A stretch of 64,000 nucleotides of DNA from Thamnaconus septentrionalis (Eukaryota; Chordata; Actinopteri; Tetraodontiformes; Monacanthidae). The stretch spans positions 14,739,489 to 14,803,488 of the forward strand of contig CM020515.1 in the NCBI GenBank assembly GCA_009823395.1, read 5' to 3'. Below the pieces are notes generated by a model, which was not told where the DNA came from, did not search any database, and worked only from the letters and a program-made list of their open reading frames with translations. Position numbers and translations under genes: made by a program. Positions 41,411-55,300 of the stretch are shown here, piece after piece (position 1 is the stretch's first letter; every line of letters starts with the position of its first letter).

Positions 41411-42837
41411 TTTTAGTTAGTCATTAAACTTGAAGTATTGTTAGTATTGATGTACTGTGTTTTGCACTGTCACACATTCAGTACAGCAACCATCTTTTCA
41501 TGAATAGATTTGAGAAGTTGAACATTTTTCTTGATTCGTGTCACGATTTGCCATTACAGTGTTGACGACGAATCATGTAGCCACATCAGTTGAGAATTAA
41601 AATCACTAAACTAATACAACAGCTAAATTCTGTTGAAGACAGACACCGAGCATAATGCAGGACTGTCTGTCACCCCGATAATCACCCACATTTTCCCATT
41701 TCATGTTTGAGCTGGTAAGAGTGAAAGAGGTCGACGACTGCACAGAGAGATACGCTGAGATCTATGCAACCTTCAGTAAACTATAAATCATTTACACATG
41801 TAGGAACAAGTCAATTTCAGGGAAAGAGATCTGCAGGTTTGACTTGAGGTTCTCACTTAGCGACGGAAGTTTTCGCTTAAAAGCAATACCATACATTGTT
41901 AATGAGAAAGTTCCTTTCTTATTCACCTGGCAGTTCATTCTTTCAAGAAAAAAAAACTACCCTCAACCGTTCTAACCACAGAAACGTTTGCATTCGACGG
42001 GCGCAGGCAGGCTAATACAATGTGAACTAAGAAGCATGTGCATGCACAGACAGTTCACTTAATTGTGTGAATTTTACGCAAATATGTCCAACTTTTTTCT
42101 GTGAATGTTTTGAGTGCTTGTTGATGATTTGCACGGGTGTTTTAGGGACAAGGCGTCCAAAAATGAAGGTCCAATTCCATGCTGAGACTCAAGAATTCCG
42201 AGAGGACCATGAACCTTGGCAGAACTGTCAATGTTTTTCATTTGTTCTCTCACACCTCCAATAGTTCCAGTGCAAATAAACAATAGTGTTGCAAAACTCA
42301 AGCTGTAACTGCAATGTGAAACTGAAAGTTACTATGTAGGTACCATGGCTTTTGTAAAGACAATCTGCAGGAGGAACTGCAACACATTTTTGTCTGAAAA
42401 CTTCATTTCAGAGTGTGTGGATATATTCTGTCTTTATTGCATCTAGCCACACAGTAATGATTTCATTAAGTAATAATGAGAGTAATTTAAATTTGTGTCT
42501 GATAGCAAACCCCCCAATCCCCACAAAAAATGTATAGCTTAAACAGACCTCCCGGCTCCCGGACCGATAGCTTTCTTTAAGGCATGTAAAGCAAGAGTCG
42601 CCATTTTCAAACATGTATCACAAGACCGTAAACTAAAAGTTTCCCTAGTACTGATTACAAGCACTTGCTGCATGAGTCATTGCATGAGCACACAATCTGA
42701 CTCAAATAGCCTAACCGTGAGTCAGGCATATTATAACAGGAAAAGGCAAGAACCCAGCCAGCTCTCTGAGGGTAAATGGCCAGCTGGCCAGGAGAAGCAA
42801 ATCAAAGCCTACCAGGAATCAGGAGAGATTCCTACTA

Positions 42838-42839
<2 letters not shown>

Positions 42840-42907
<68 letters not shown>
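42840..42907. repeat. (CA)n microsatellite
   Basis: A perfect CA tract of about 33 units in brd4 intron 1. Confidence 0.97.
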
Positions 42908-42912
<5 letters not shown>

Positions 42913-45900
42913 TAACCCCCTTCTTCCTCTGTAATCCCCCTTCCCCCACACACACCCCCTCACTCATCAGGAGGTAGGTTCGTGGCTTCTGGCTAAAATC
43001 TGGTTAACAATGCTATACTCAACAAAACACAGAAGAAAACTAAATCAGATTTTTCTGCGAGAGGAGACAGAGTAGTGCAGACAACGTGATAGTTTTGAAG
43101 ACTGTTGGCCAGGGTTGTCCTTCGGTTTAACTCTCTGTTGAAGCATTTCAAAGATTGAAGATCGTTTTCGTTAACATTTTGAAAGTCTTTACGCAAGTAT
43201 GCCATTAAAAACAGTTATAAGTACTCTACCTAGCCATATAAAGTTACCTTTTCACAGAGACTGAATGTGCGATTTTTTCCAGGAGGGCATCCAGTTTTTG
43301 AAAATCCAGCAAATCGTTTGACTTGGCATGCATCTTGTAATCCTTTTACGATCCCCTCTGAGCAGAAAGCGATAACCCCAAAAAGAGCACAAAAGATTCA
43401 TATGAAAGTTTGCTCCTCTCTTTCATCCAACACGTGAAAGATTCTCTCTTTGGGCTCAAGTATGTATCCAAGAATCCGAGAGAACTGTAAGTAATCCTTT
43501 GTGAGAAGTCCAATCGAAGTTGAAGGGTGATTGTACTCCCAAAAAAAGGCCCAGCCTGGAAAGAGAAGGTCCAGGCCGGGAGGAAAGGCTGGCCAAAGCG
43601 TACAGCCGGCAGGCCGCGTTAGCTGTGTGAACCGGTCCTCTCTCTGCCCCATCCCCCTCTCAGCAGTACAACGGCCCAGTTGCCACAGGCTCTCCGCCCC
43701 ATTGTGTGTCCTCTCCAGGGCCTCCCCAACTTAAACGGACACAAACCCCGAGCATGAGGTGTTCAAGGAGAAGGGGGGAAAAGCAAAACAGGGCTCCGGT
43801 AAGATCCTGAAGGAGCGCTTTATTCCTCTGGCTCGCTCCCTCTCAGGCGCAGGCACAGCGGCGTGTAGTTGCTCAACAGTAAAAATGGCTCTGCTGCTTC
43901 CTCATTCAAGAGTCTCAGCCCACACACCCCTCCCTCCTCTGCTCGCTCGCTCACTCAGTCCTCTAGGCTTGCTCATTCCACCCCTCCCCTCTTTTCCCAT
44001 CAATAGCTTGAGGTCCTTGCTCTCTCTCTCTCTCTCTCTCCGTTATACCTTTAACACCCTACCCCCTTCCTGTCCTTTCCTCTGTCCGTTTCATCATACC
44101 CTACCCCCAACACACCCACCTCCTTCACTCATCTTGCATACACCTTCCCCCAACAATTTAAGGTTTCACTTCATCTGTGCTTAACCCTTTCATCATAAAG
44201 CTCCTGCATTTAAAATGTGGCCAGTTTTGCATTATAAAGGACACTGTGTGTACTCCGGTTTCTGAGAAAAAAAAGAAACTAATTGAGAGGAAAGAAAAGT
44301 TTTGGTGAAACTTATCAAGGTAAATAAATTAACCTGGTTCTGTTTTGGGTCACATGAATCTTAAAAGAAAGCTTTTTGTAATTAATTTTTTTGAATGTAG
44401 TGATTGCGAAGAGCAACAGGGGTGTGATTGTAATTTTGAAAACAATAAAACACTAGTTGAACTGAATGATTTTAATGAATTTAATATAATGCCAGCACAT
44501 CATTTAACTGTAAACAAACTTAAAAAAATAAATAAAAAAACCTTAAAGGACAACGTGAATACAGACACATAGAAAAGGGGCCTAAAAATATATATTTATG
44601 ATCATTGTATGAGACCTAACATTTATGTAGCCATCAAGTAGAAATTCTATGACCAAACGGAGAGAGAGGTATAATAATCATTTTCAATAAAATACTCATC
44701 CTGTCCACAGTTTTGGGGTTTAAATTGGAGTACATCAAACAAATCAAGTGTTTTATCTTTTTTCGCCACATAAATACATAAGGTCACCGTTGACTTTTTT
44801 AAACCTCTCAATCTTTTACTTGTTGGCATTAAAATAGACCCACGCCTCTGCTGTCTCCAAGACGTCCGATTTCAAAATCCCAAGAGATCGGAGGAGTGAG
44901 ATTCCATATTGTTTAGTATGTTGGTCAGGTGAGTGGTGACTACCATACACAAGACACGCTTAATAAGAATATAACAAGCCACAGCACACAGAAACTAGAC
45001 ATACCTCAAAGACTCATTCCATGACCATGTGCCATATGCATCATTCCCAAAAACAATACAGCAGCTGCCAGAGTGACAAAGCTCCAACCAACTGCAGCAA
45101 TTCAAGAAGGCCAGACCAATGGCCCTGTCACTGGAAGGGTGGGGGAGACAGTATTCAGACATGATCAAGGAGGGAGGGAGGAAGAATTTAAACAGGGGGT
45201 TGGGTCAGACAGAAGGCAGCAACACCAAGATCAGACTCAGGGAGAAAATCTGAGGGTTCCATCATTAATCATTTAGGGACCAAAGCACCCAGATCTAAAG
45301 AGAACTAAAGGGAAAGGATGGGCGGGGGGCTTTAGAGATATATATATATATATATATATACTTTCTCCCCAAATTACAGGACAGAGCTTTAAAATAAAGT
45401 GTACTAGGTGTATAAGTTAATACAATTCTCAAAAAGCACTGTTAGTGTTTATAGAACATTTCTATTTGAGATTTCAATAAAAACGTGTTCAGAAATTGTG
45501 CTGATTAAGTTTATATTTTGTATAAATGCCATTAAACATATAAATGATTGGTTGGTTGGTTCTGAATTATTCTATAAACGTAATGAAGCGGGCCAATATG
45601 CGATTTTAGATACAACCACACAAAGGACACGAAGGCACAAAAGCAAAAAATAAAAATAAAAATTACACCACTGTCTATAAGCCATTTGATTTGTAATTAT
45701 ACAGAGCAGAATATCATATATATATATAAACAACTCAAATCTACCATGGTAGGCTGCTGCCATATTTGGCCCATGACCACAAACTCCTCTTTACTCAGAG
45801 GTCATTCACAACTACACTAATGATAACGTTAGTATGGCAACTAAATCAAAGAGGAGAAAACAAAAGAAGACAATTAAAGTGGGCAGAAAAGAACACAACA

Positions 45901-47396
45901 GAAAACAAAGAAAACAAAGGCAACAAAATGTGTGCTTCTACAGTAGGTCTGTACTCTGCTGCAGGTCAGATCAAGCCGTATATATTTTAACACACTTTTG
46001 GTCCACTCAAATATGGAAATTGTAAATGTTCTAGTAGTTTGTCAGCTTCTAAAGATCAACAACCATGCCTCCCCGCAAGCGATCCAGACTTTCTTTGTTT
46101 TTGCAATTGCCGTGTTGATTAGTTGCAAATCCATGACCACTAATAGAATGTCTGGCTACGAAATTAGCGGTGTGTTTGTCATGCACACTTGGTTTCTGGG
46201 TGCCCTTTGACCGAACTCAACCTCTTTATTTACGTACTTCCTGGGAGTAGATAGTGATAAGATATTTGTACGCAACCTGTGACACACAAAAACTTCATCA
46301 GGTGATTAGGAGCTGTTGCAAACGTGGAAAAGCTGCGGGAAAGACATCGGGCACCCGTAAACGCTAGGTTTAGGCTTTTTCACTGACTTATTTAAACCGC
46401 TGTGTACGGAACGGACGTGTTGGCCCTTTTTTAATGTATACCTGAACGTTGTTACATGTCGGTCTCTGAAGGCGGTAGTAAAGCATTTTAAAAAGGGGCT
46501 ACTGTTTTGCATAAGGTATTGAGGCTTTAGCTTTTCACGGAAGACGGCATTGACTGCGTGCTAAGCAACGGGCCTGTGCATGAGTAATCTGTTTGGGTAC
46601 AGTAAGTCGGCTGGATGCCACCGCTTTGTGTCTCCACTATCAAACAATATAAACACTACATGCCTAAATGTGTCATTACTCAATCAAGACCGGTAAAACA
46701 CGGGGTGAACGTAAAAATAAATTGCACAAGTGCTGGCTGGCTGGAGAGCGAACCATCGTCGAGAAGCCAAGATCCTAACGTTAGGCCACAGGGCATAGAT
46801 TATTGCCAGTGTTTCGTAATGGACGTCAGTTCAACGCGTAGCGAAACGGAAAGCGTAAAAGGATTGAGCTGCGTTGTTCACAAAATCGTGGCAACGAGCT
46901 ATTGTGGTGAGCATTGTGCTTAGGTGACCGCTCTACGTTATATCATCTCTACTGGCTGCGTTCTCATCAAATAACCTCAGTCTGAGTGTGCGCCATCATC
47001 ACCGTGACGGCGTCACCGTCTCCCACACAACATAGGACAGTCGACGAGCAAACTAGCAATAAGACGCTCAACACGGTGGTCTCAGCAGCGTTTGTTACGT
47101 TATTTTTAGCTCGTCCGTGGCCTCAAGTGGGTAAGACAGACACCGAGTGTCAGATACGTGGACAATATAGATGCGGTTATTGTGTCTTTTGATAGACAAC
47201 TGCCAACTAGCTTCAGCTAGCCGAGCTAGTTAGCCGGAACAGGCCGCCGTGCAAGTGAACGGTCTCAGTAGGCGCCGGGCATCAGCGTTAACTCTCAAGT
47301 TTTGACAATATCGTGAAGGTAACTCATCCTGCCTACTGATTCCGCCAATGTTGACAGCATAGCTGGAGAATTAATGTCGGAAACGATGGCGTTTAC

Positions 47397-47500
47397 CTGG
47401 GGTTTTCAGGTTGCTAGGGCGCGCGGGATCTTTCTCTCCGAGGATCCTGAACACCTCTCGTCGTCGATGACGTCACACGTAGGTCTTTCGTGGAGGACGT
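47397..47500 (-). promoter_or_regulatory. brd4: probable brd4 promoter and non-coding first exon
   Basis: The region is CpG-rich, with GGGCGCGCGGG-type sequence and a full palindromic CRE, TGACGTCA, at 47468-47475. On the minus strand a good splice donor (CAG/GTAAAC, exon end 47397) lies about 70 bases downstream of it. That is what one expects of a short non-coding first exon, but no transcript evidence is available. Confidence 0.4.
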
Positions 47501-47701
47501 ACAGCGTGTGTGTGTGAGATCGGCTGCTAGACTGTAACTTGAGCGGCATCTCAGGGAAATTAGAATTGTGCATCGTGTTCGATAACAAAATAACAAACCG
47601 GACTTCACCCTGAAGAGCAGACATATATTCGCGTGTCAAACTTATGTGACTGTGCGTGGAAATTTACTATATCCTCAACCCAACATTTTTCCACGTTTGA
47701 T

Positions 47702-47760
47702 CAAAACGCGTGTATAATTAATAATTATGACCAAAACGCGTGTATAATTAATTATTGTGA
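47702..47760. repeat. two-copy 30-base tandem duplication
   Basis: The phrase CAAAACGCGTGTATAATTAA occurs twice, 30 bases apart, in the spacer between the probable brd4 promoter and pet100. Each copy holds an ACGCGT palindrome followed by TAATTAAT. Confidence 0.85.
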
Positions 47761-48242
47761 TTGCTTACAAGCGTGAAAACGAAATCTGGGAGTCTAGCAG
47801 CCCATAGTCCCACAAATAGGGTCTTTCAGCCAAGTTAAATACAAAAAAAAAAATACAGCTTCAAACATAATTACACTAAAATTGTACTCGAAGGACAAAC
47901 ACATTGTAAACAATAATACAAATCTCTGTCTTTATTATTTTCTCAGAACACAACTCGCAAGTGTACTGGTTAAGTGGACAGCGAAAGAGTATTATTTGCA
48001 CACTTACAGTACTATCGTTTTTTGAATAAAACACCTGTGTTGTGGCGCCTCACCGTGGACAATCACTGCTCACCATGTATTTATAGAACCAATGAGTCAT
48101 TTGCCGTCCTGAAAATTTATCTTTATATCAATTTATCTTCTTACAGCATAACTTTGTAGTCATGATATATTACTGTATTATTGTTAATTTTAAACAAAAA
48201 TAACAGCCTGCGACTTTTGCGCAGGCGTATTTTTTCTCCAAG

Positions 48243-48349
48243 GTGATTGGACCTTTTTGGAAACCCGGAAGTAGTCTGAAGGTCTTGAGTAATGGTGTGC
48301 GGCTAGCGGCAGATCGCTTCACTGTTGAAGGTCCTCATTCCACGTGAAG
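48243..48349 (+). promoter_or_regulatory. pet100: pet100 proximal promoter and 5' UTR
   Basis: An inverted CCAAT box (GATTGG, about 48245-48250) lies roughly 100 bases before the ATG, in GC-richer sequence without a TATA box, as usual for a housekeeping mitochondrial gene. Confidence 0.4.
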
Positions 48350-49024
48350 ATGGGCGTCAAAATCGAAGTTTTTAGAGTGAGTAGAAACTATTGTTTGAAA
48401 CAACATCTGTATTGTGTTTCGAACTTGGGGTTGAGCCCTGTTTATATTGGCCAGAGGCCCATGGCTCTCTCGTCAGTGACTTCGAACTGTCCGTGATGTA
48501 ACGCGAACAGCAGGATGGTCCGTAACTGTTTGATATGCCTTGTTTTGACTCTTCTAGATGATGTTGTATCTCTCCTTTCCCGTGGCTATGTTTTGGGTTT
48601 CAAATCAGGCAGAGTATTTTGAAGAGTATATAGTGAAGAGAAAGGTTAGTAATACTCCTGATATATTTGATCACAGTAGATCAGTGCACTTGGTGTAATA
48701 TGTCATCATTAATAACAAAACGTTTCTTTCTTTGTGCCTTTTGTTTTTGTTTTTTGTTTTTTGTTTTTAATTAATTGTGATTGTGTACCATCCAGCGGGA
48801 GATCTTTCCCCCTGACGAGGGTTTGAAAGTAAGTGTGAAATATTTTGAGAATATGGCACCTTTTGATGAACTTTTAAATAAATGTTATTTGCCCTACACA
48901 ATATACGATAATAATCTCCGATATTGCCTTTCAGAGAAAAGAGTTGGAGGACTTCAAAGAGCAAGTGCGCGTTCGAAAAGAGAAGCGGATACTAAAGGAC
49001 GTATCGATGGAAACTGGGAATTGA
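48350..49024 (+). CDS. pet100: PET100, cytochrome c oxidase assembly factor
   Basis: A small mitochondrial inner-membrane protein needed to assemble complex IV. Four exons join in phase: 48350-48376, 48558-48644, 48796-48828 and 48935-49024, giving 78 residues against 73 in human. The N-terminus MGVKIEVFRMMLYLSFPVAM contains the single membrane segment and is followed by the signature FWVSNQAEYFEEYI. A charged tail follows (KRKREIFPPDEG, then ELEDFKEQVRVRKEKRILKD). The ATG at 48350 lies in a good context and gives the conserved MGVK start. It lies between brd4 (divergent, minus strand) and stxbp2 (same strand), and PET100 neighbours STXBP2 in human as well. Confidence 0.95.
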
Positions 49025-49238
49025 GGACGTGGTGTTGAAGATGTGGACAGAAGGCCTATATCTAAGCCCTATTGATGGATTTTTATCTGTCCTTTATTGT
49101 TATATATTTTTATGGATGGGGGGGAATCACTGCACTTGAATTGAAACATTGTACAATTCTAGTAAACCCCAAAAGTCAACACATCCTAAAGGACTGCTGG
49201 ATGTTATTCAAAAAATATAAAAGAATATATATTTATGA

Positions 49239-49249
49239 AATAAAATAAA
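49239..49249 (+). terminator. pet100: pet100 polyadenylation signals (overlapping AATAAA)
   Basis: Two overlapping AATAAA hexamers (AATAAAATAAA) about 215 bases after the pet100 stop. From here to the stxbp2 start (50220) no further gene is visible. Confidence 0.7.
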
Positions 49250-50112
49250 GAGCTTTACAAAAGTATCACCCATACTTTTGTGGTTTAATGAAGCTGTAAA
49301 TATGCCATTAATTGATTACACCTAAATTTATCTGTAGTGTGTTTCATTTCATCTTGTGCATTTATCAAACAATGCTACTTAAATGCTGTCTGTGATTGTT
49401 GTATTTTGTGTGTCTGAATAATGATGCTACTGTAAACTGTTAGTATGTTTATTTGGACAGATTATCTGTTTTTGTCTATGTTATGTCATTTTTATTGGAA
49501 TTATTTTTTATGTGCCGATTAAATGCACTTCTGGCTTAAACACTGATACCTTTAAACTGCACATCCTTTCCTGTGTTGCCCTGTATGTAACTATATGCAA
49601 CTTCAAATGGGAATTATCAAACTGAAAATTATAACATGGTGCTCACTGCTATCATTGCCAAAGATAAACTATACTGGTCTGTGTTATGTTTGGCTTTCAT
49701 AGCGCTAGTTTTGGATGTGTCTACAAACTAATAACACTTAAATTAACTGCTGTGAACTATCGTCATTATGCAGTGATGACATCTCCCCTGAACCCCTCCT
49801 TCAGGACTCATCAGATGATACCCCCAAATACTTGTGGTAATGACAAGTGGCCAGTTGGACAGCTAACAGTTTGTCTTTTGAGGTGCTGACTTGCGCAAGA
49901 CAAGTATGACTGACTAAATACTCCTGTTGCTCTTGTGCTAGTCAAGTGAAATATAATCAAAATTATGAAAGGAAAAAAACGGAAAACACCCTGATGTGAT
50001 ATGAATAGTAAATAGGTAGGGCAAAATTGATAGAAACTTGTAAGTTTTCATCTACTTACATAAGAGGAAAGAAGTCAAGCGATGTTTCTCAAATGTCATT
50101 AAGCTGAAAAGA

Positions 50113-50124
50113 CAGCAGGGGGCG
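50113..50124 (+). promoter_or_regulatory. CTCF-like site near the stxbp2 start
   Basis: CAGCAGGGGGCG, a strong partial match to the CTCF core, lies about 100 bases upstream of the stxbp2 ATG in the presumed core promoter. Motif match only. Confidence 0.4.
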
Positions 50125-50219
50125 ATATTTCATCGAGATTCGCCGTTGATAGGGCTCGAGCTAGCGCAGGCTTTAAAAACAAGGAAGTGGCCTCGGCCAG
50201 TCAGCAGACGACTGTCAAG

Positions 50220-52261
50220 ATGGCACCGAGTGGGCTCAAAGCGATAGTTGGCGAAAGTAAGTGGACCATTCTTTATGGTACCGTGTAATTTTTTTTTTAA
50301 ATTTTTTAAAACAAATTACACTAGAGCCTACGGCAATTTTGTCTTTACTACCCATTTCAGACGTGTACAAACCGACGCTGAACATACAAAAGACGAATGA
50401 TGACGTTAGTCCGCCGAAGGTTTCTTCCTGCTCTGTTACAAGTGTTACGGAAGTAAATAATGTAAATGTAAATTTACTAATCAGCCCTCTTACAACGACA
50501 AAGCCTTGTTACAATGTATTTATAGACCTTTTGACATTAAACGTGTTCGTAATCTCGAAAATCACAACCGTGAAAGTCAGTTATGGGCTAATTTTAGCTA
50601 GCAAACATTAAAGGAAGTTTGACTACTTCACGAGCACTACGGCAAGAGTTAAATTTTGAAATGAACTGAAACGTGTTTGTTTTTTTAAATCCCAGTTTTA
50701 ATGGTCTCAACGACTTCGTGATGAGTAGAATAATTATAATACAAGCCACATACAAATAGAAACAGCAGCAAAGGTGGGAAAATAAGCAGATACAGTACAG
50801 AATTCTGATGAATTCTTAAATTAATTCTAACCTTGCTTATTTGAAGACGTGGCAAGAGCTTGTTGTTGGCCATCACTGCAGATAATAATATATGTTACTC
50901 CACCTGCCCCCCATCTATTTATAATTGGCACCAAAGAGCTATGATAAACACATTTGTGCCTTTGCTGTTGTAGTATTGTCAGTGGACAATAACAGCTTTT
51001 GTATCATGGCTGTTGGAACAGTCCCAGTTTTTCACACTGACAGACACTGTTTGAAGCCAAGTAGCTCACTGGGCCAGTATAGCTGACTGTCACGCTGCTC
51101 TAATGATATCACACATAAGCTTATTTATGAGTGAATTTGCTAGATTTATGTATGTTTTTTTTTTTTTTTTTTTGCCACATCATCAGTGACATTTTATCTC
51201 AACAGAAGAATTCTAGGAATTTCTCTCAATGCCCTGACCTCATCCAAGCACCGCACACTTCTGTTCCAGCAATGACGTTGCTAGAATAACAAACAGAAAA
51301 TGTAATTTCAAATCATTGTGTTTCACCGACAGAAATCCTTAATGGGGTCATCAAAAGTGTAAAGAAAGATGGAGATTGGAAGGTAACAATGAGACTTTTG
51401 TGTTTTTAAAACGTTAAGTAGTATTTTAAAGTAACACCTGTTATCCTCTGTTTTTTTAGGTGCTCATTGTAGACCACATGAGCATGAGGATTTTGTCTTC
51501 TTGCTGTAAGATGTCTGACATTTTGGCAGAGGGTGTAACCAGTAAGTTTTAAAACATCATGCCTTATCAATCAGTTGAAGACACGAGGCCTGTCAGTTTT
51601 TAAAACGGGGTTTCATGTGATTAAACATTGAAATCCTTAGAAGACGCATTCCCACACACACACACACGCAGACAGTATTTGCGTAACCCTTTGGATAGTT
51701 TGCATACTTTAACAGGGCCTGGTTTTCCTGGCTTTCTTTTGTTCATAGGAAGTGCATAGAATATTTCCCACTCGTACAGAAAAAAACATCTGTGAAAATG
51801 ATGTTAATCTGGTGTACAATGTACATTTCCTATCTCTTCATTTTTAAATCATGTGAAAAATACTATGTCCACTGTGTTTTGTCACACATATCTACTCAAA
51901 GTCCTATTTTCTTCTTTTCAGTTGTGGAGGACATCAATAAAAAGAGAGAGCCAATTTCCAGTTTGGAGGCTATTTATTTAATTTCACCTGTGGAGAAGGT
52001 TCGCAACTTCTTCTAGGGGATTGTCTTTGTTATTTATATCTGTAATATTTATTTATTTATTGTTAACATTCATATTATCTGAGCAAAAATCTTCTGTTAT
52101 GCCTTACAGTCGGTTCGTGCTCTCATTAATGACTTCAAATTGGCCACCTTTACTTACAAAGCGGCACACATCTTCTTCACTGACAGTAAGTCTGTTTGAC
52201 ACATTACTAATTCAGTTTTCATATTTCATTTTCAGAGTAATACGGCAATAGAAGAGACATT

Positions 52262-52341
<80 letters not shown>

Positions 52342-55300
52342 ATTATTTATTTTTTTTATTTTTTTTTCTTTAATGATCTCTCTCTGTTGCTTCCTCAGCC
52401 TGTCCAGATGGCCTCTTTGCAGAAATTGGCAAGTCTAGAGTTGCTAAGGTTGCTAAAACTTTAAAAGAAATTAATGTGGCTTTCCTGCCATACGAGTCTC
52501 AGGTAAGCTGCTGTCATTGTGATGGGTGGCATTTTGGCATTGTTGTCTTAAAATCATATGCACTTTCCCAGTTTTCTTTTCCTTGTGAATATATTTGTTG
52601 TTGTTGCTTTAAATGCTTGTCATCATTGCAGGTGTTCTCCCTGGATGACACAGCCTCCATGTACTCCTTCTACAGTTCAAAGCCAAATCCAGGAAAAGAG
52701 AAAATGATGGAAAATCTGGCAGAGCAGATTGCAACTCTCTGCGATACACTCAAGGAGTACCCTGCAATCCGTTACCGCAAGTATGAAAGCCTTGTTCTAA
52801 GACACAAAAACTTGTTTGATGGAGTTTTTCCTAACTTGTGGCTCTGCTTTTCCTGTGTTTTAGGGGACCAGAGGAGAACACCAGACTGGCTGAAGAGGTC
52901 TACCAGCGCCTTATTGCTCACAAGGCTGATAACCCAAGCATGGGAGAGGTCAGAAAACACAAAAACATAATCAAGTAAAACAATTTCTTCACACTCTGCT
53001 GTATGGATGTAATTCTTTGCTTCATGGTGAACTGATTCTGCAACGTTTCACTTCAACAGATTGAAAATGTCTGTGGTCTTGAGGTTTCATTTCTTGGTCA
53101 TTTCTTTTCTCATACTTTGCTGGATGTGTCTCTTTTGCTCTCCTATTTTTCTGTCTTAGCAGACATTTCCTTGCTCCTAAGATGGCTTGTTATCAGGCAT
53201 GTATTACTGTTCTCTCTTCCCTCTCTACACATCTGAAAAAAATCTTCCTGCACTGTTTTTCTGTTGTTTTATTTATGTATTGGTTGATTTATTCATTTTA
53301 CATTGCATCAGTAAAAGACAGTGTGAATCTCGTTGCATGGAGTTTACTCTGTGTTTGAAAAAAGTCAAAAAAACAGGTCACAGTTATCAATTTCATTTTA
53401 ATTTATTTAGGGTGCAGATAAAGCACGATCCCAGCTGCTGATAGTTGATCGTGGTTTCGACCCCATCTCACCAATTCTGCATGAGTTGACCCTGCAGGCT
53501 ATGGCCTATGACTTGCTGGATATCAATCAGGACATCTATAAGTGAGTCAGACACTTGTTTTTAGTGTTTGGTCAGTCACTCATGTCACCTTGGTGCACTT
53601 GCAACATTTCCTGCCTTTAACCCCCGCTTTATTTTTCTTTTTAAGGTATCAGACAACTGGCATTGGGAATGCAAAAGAGAGAGAAGTGTTATTGGATGAA
53701 GACGATGAGCTTTGGATACAGTTGCGACACATGCACATAGCAGATGTCACAAAGTAAGTGTCATAATTTCACGTGGGAATGTGTCCTAAAGTCCTCTAAT
53801 TTGGTCTGAATTAAATTTTTCAATATAATTGTGGTCACAATGAATTTAATGTTTCCGCACCTATGTAGGAAAGTGACAGAGCTCCTGCGATCCTTCTGTG
53901 AGAGCAAGAGAATGTGCACTGATAATGTGAGTCACGCTACTCATGGTAACATGGTTCTGTTATTTTAGCAGTCAGTTCTTTGCAGTGGCACTCTATTTTA
54001 TTAAATCTCTTGTTTTGCAGGCCAACATCAAAGATCTCTCACAGATGTTGAAGAAGATGCCACAGTATCAGAAGGAGTTGAGCATGGTAGGTGGGCTACA
54101 AGCAAGCCAACTTCATCATTCAATCTCTTATTGTTTAGTTTGGTTGGGAAACTCTCTGGGATCTGAGAATCTCAAATTAAAAATAATAAGTTTCATCAGG
54201 CTGCTGAATTGTCTCACTTGAAATTCAACTCTACCATGTTTTGTTGTACTCAATCATCTTTTTGGCTGAGCATATGATGTTCCTTTTTTTATAGTTATCT
54301 ACATTTATTCCCATTACATGTTTGAAACAAAGATGAATAGTGTATCAATATTTCTCTGATTGGAAAAGTAAAAATCTGATAACTATTAACCTCAACACAT
54401 TTCTCCTCAGTACTCTACTCACTTGCACCTGGCAGAAGCTTGCATGAAGACATTTAAGGCATCCCTTGATAAACTTTGTGAAGTGGAACAGGTCAGTATT
54501 GTTATGTACAGTTAAATAAATATTGGTTTTCTTGATCTCATCAATATGTTCACTTTGCCCGCACATCTACAGTGGGATCTAATAAAATAAACTATTAACT
54601 AAAGAACTAATGTCCTCTGGGCTGCCAAGTAAAAGCCTCACATTAGGCCATGTTAATACAGTGGTAGGCAAGCAATCTGTCAGTGTGACGTTTTCATATC
54701 ACCGGGTCGTGATGGTCACTGCCTGCAAGTATTTTTAGAGGGAACATCAGACACAGATTTGCAGACGTGCGCAATGAGTACACTAATTGACCTCAATGTG
54801 ATAGTGTCTTTATTTGTTGCTCACTTGGAGTGTGCTCAACTGGCACGATCTGCTGATGTTTAATGGAGAATGGTTACCATAATATTGCATAAGGAGCTTG
54901 AGACCGGATATCGGCGTCCATATACCGGAGCTAGAAATATGCCGAAGAAGCCGTTACATCATTTCTGAGTGTAAAGGACTTACATGCGTGTAATACTTGG
55001 TAATGTAGAAATCCTGCCATCAGCGTGAGCCTGCCATAAAAGCAAAGTGTGAGACGTGCTTTTGTCTCCCAAGAGGGGCTGCACTCTGCCAAGCGTCACT
55101 TTTTTCATCAGATGACTCACTGGCATCACAGGAAATGATAAGCCACGCATGATTGTGGAATTATGAGACACAAGTGTTAATGGGACCCTGTCTGTGTGAG
55201 TGAATCGTTGGACCGCACTAATGGATTGTCAGCATGTCTGAAAGCTGCCGCTTTAATCCAATGGGATGTTTGGCACTAAGATGTGTGCTGCGGCCCAGAC

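Larger units (their letters stand above)
36758..47396 (-). other. brd4: brd4 intron 1 (large 5' intron)
   Basis: The first brd4 coding exon has a splice acceptor at 36758 (TTTCAG/AG) with open, partly BRD4-like sequence after it. The best upstream donor is CAG/GTAAAC at 47397. The roughly 10.6 kb between them shows no supported coding exon on either strand. It contains a hAT element (41096-41410), a (CA)n tract (42840-42907), CT-rich sequence near 44.0 kb and a (TA)n run near 45.35 kb. A GC-richer patch at 43.5-43.9 kb could be an alternative promoter. Confidence 0.55.
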
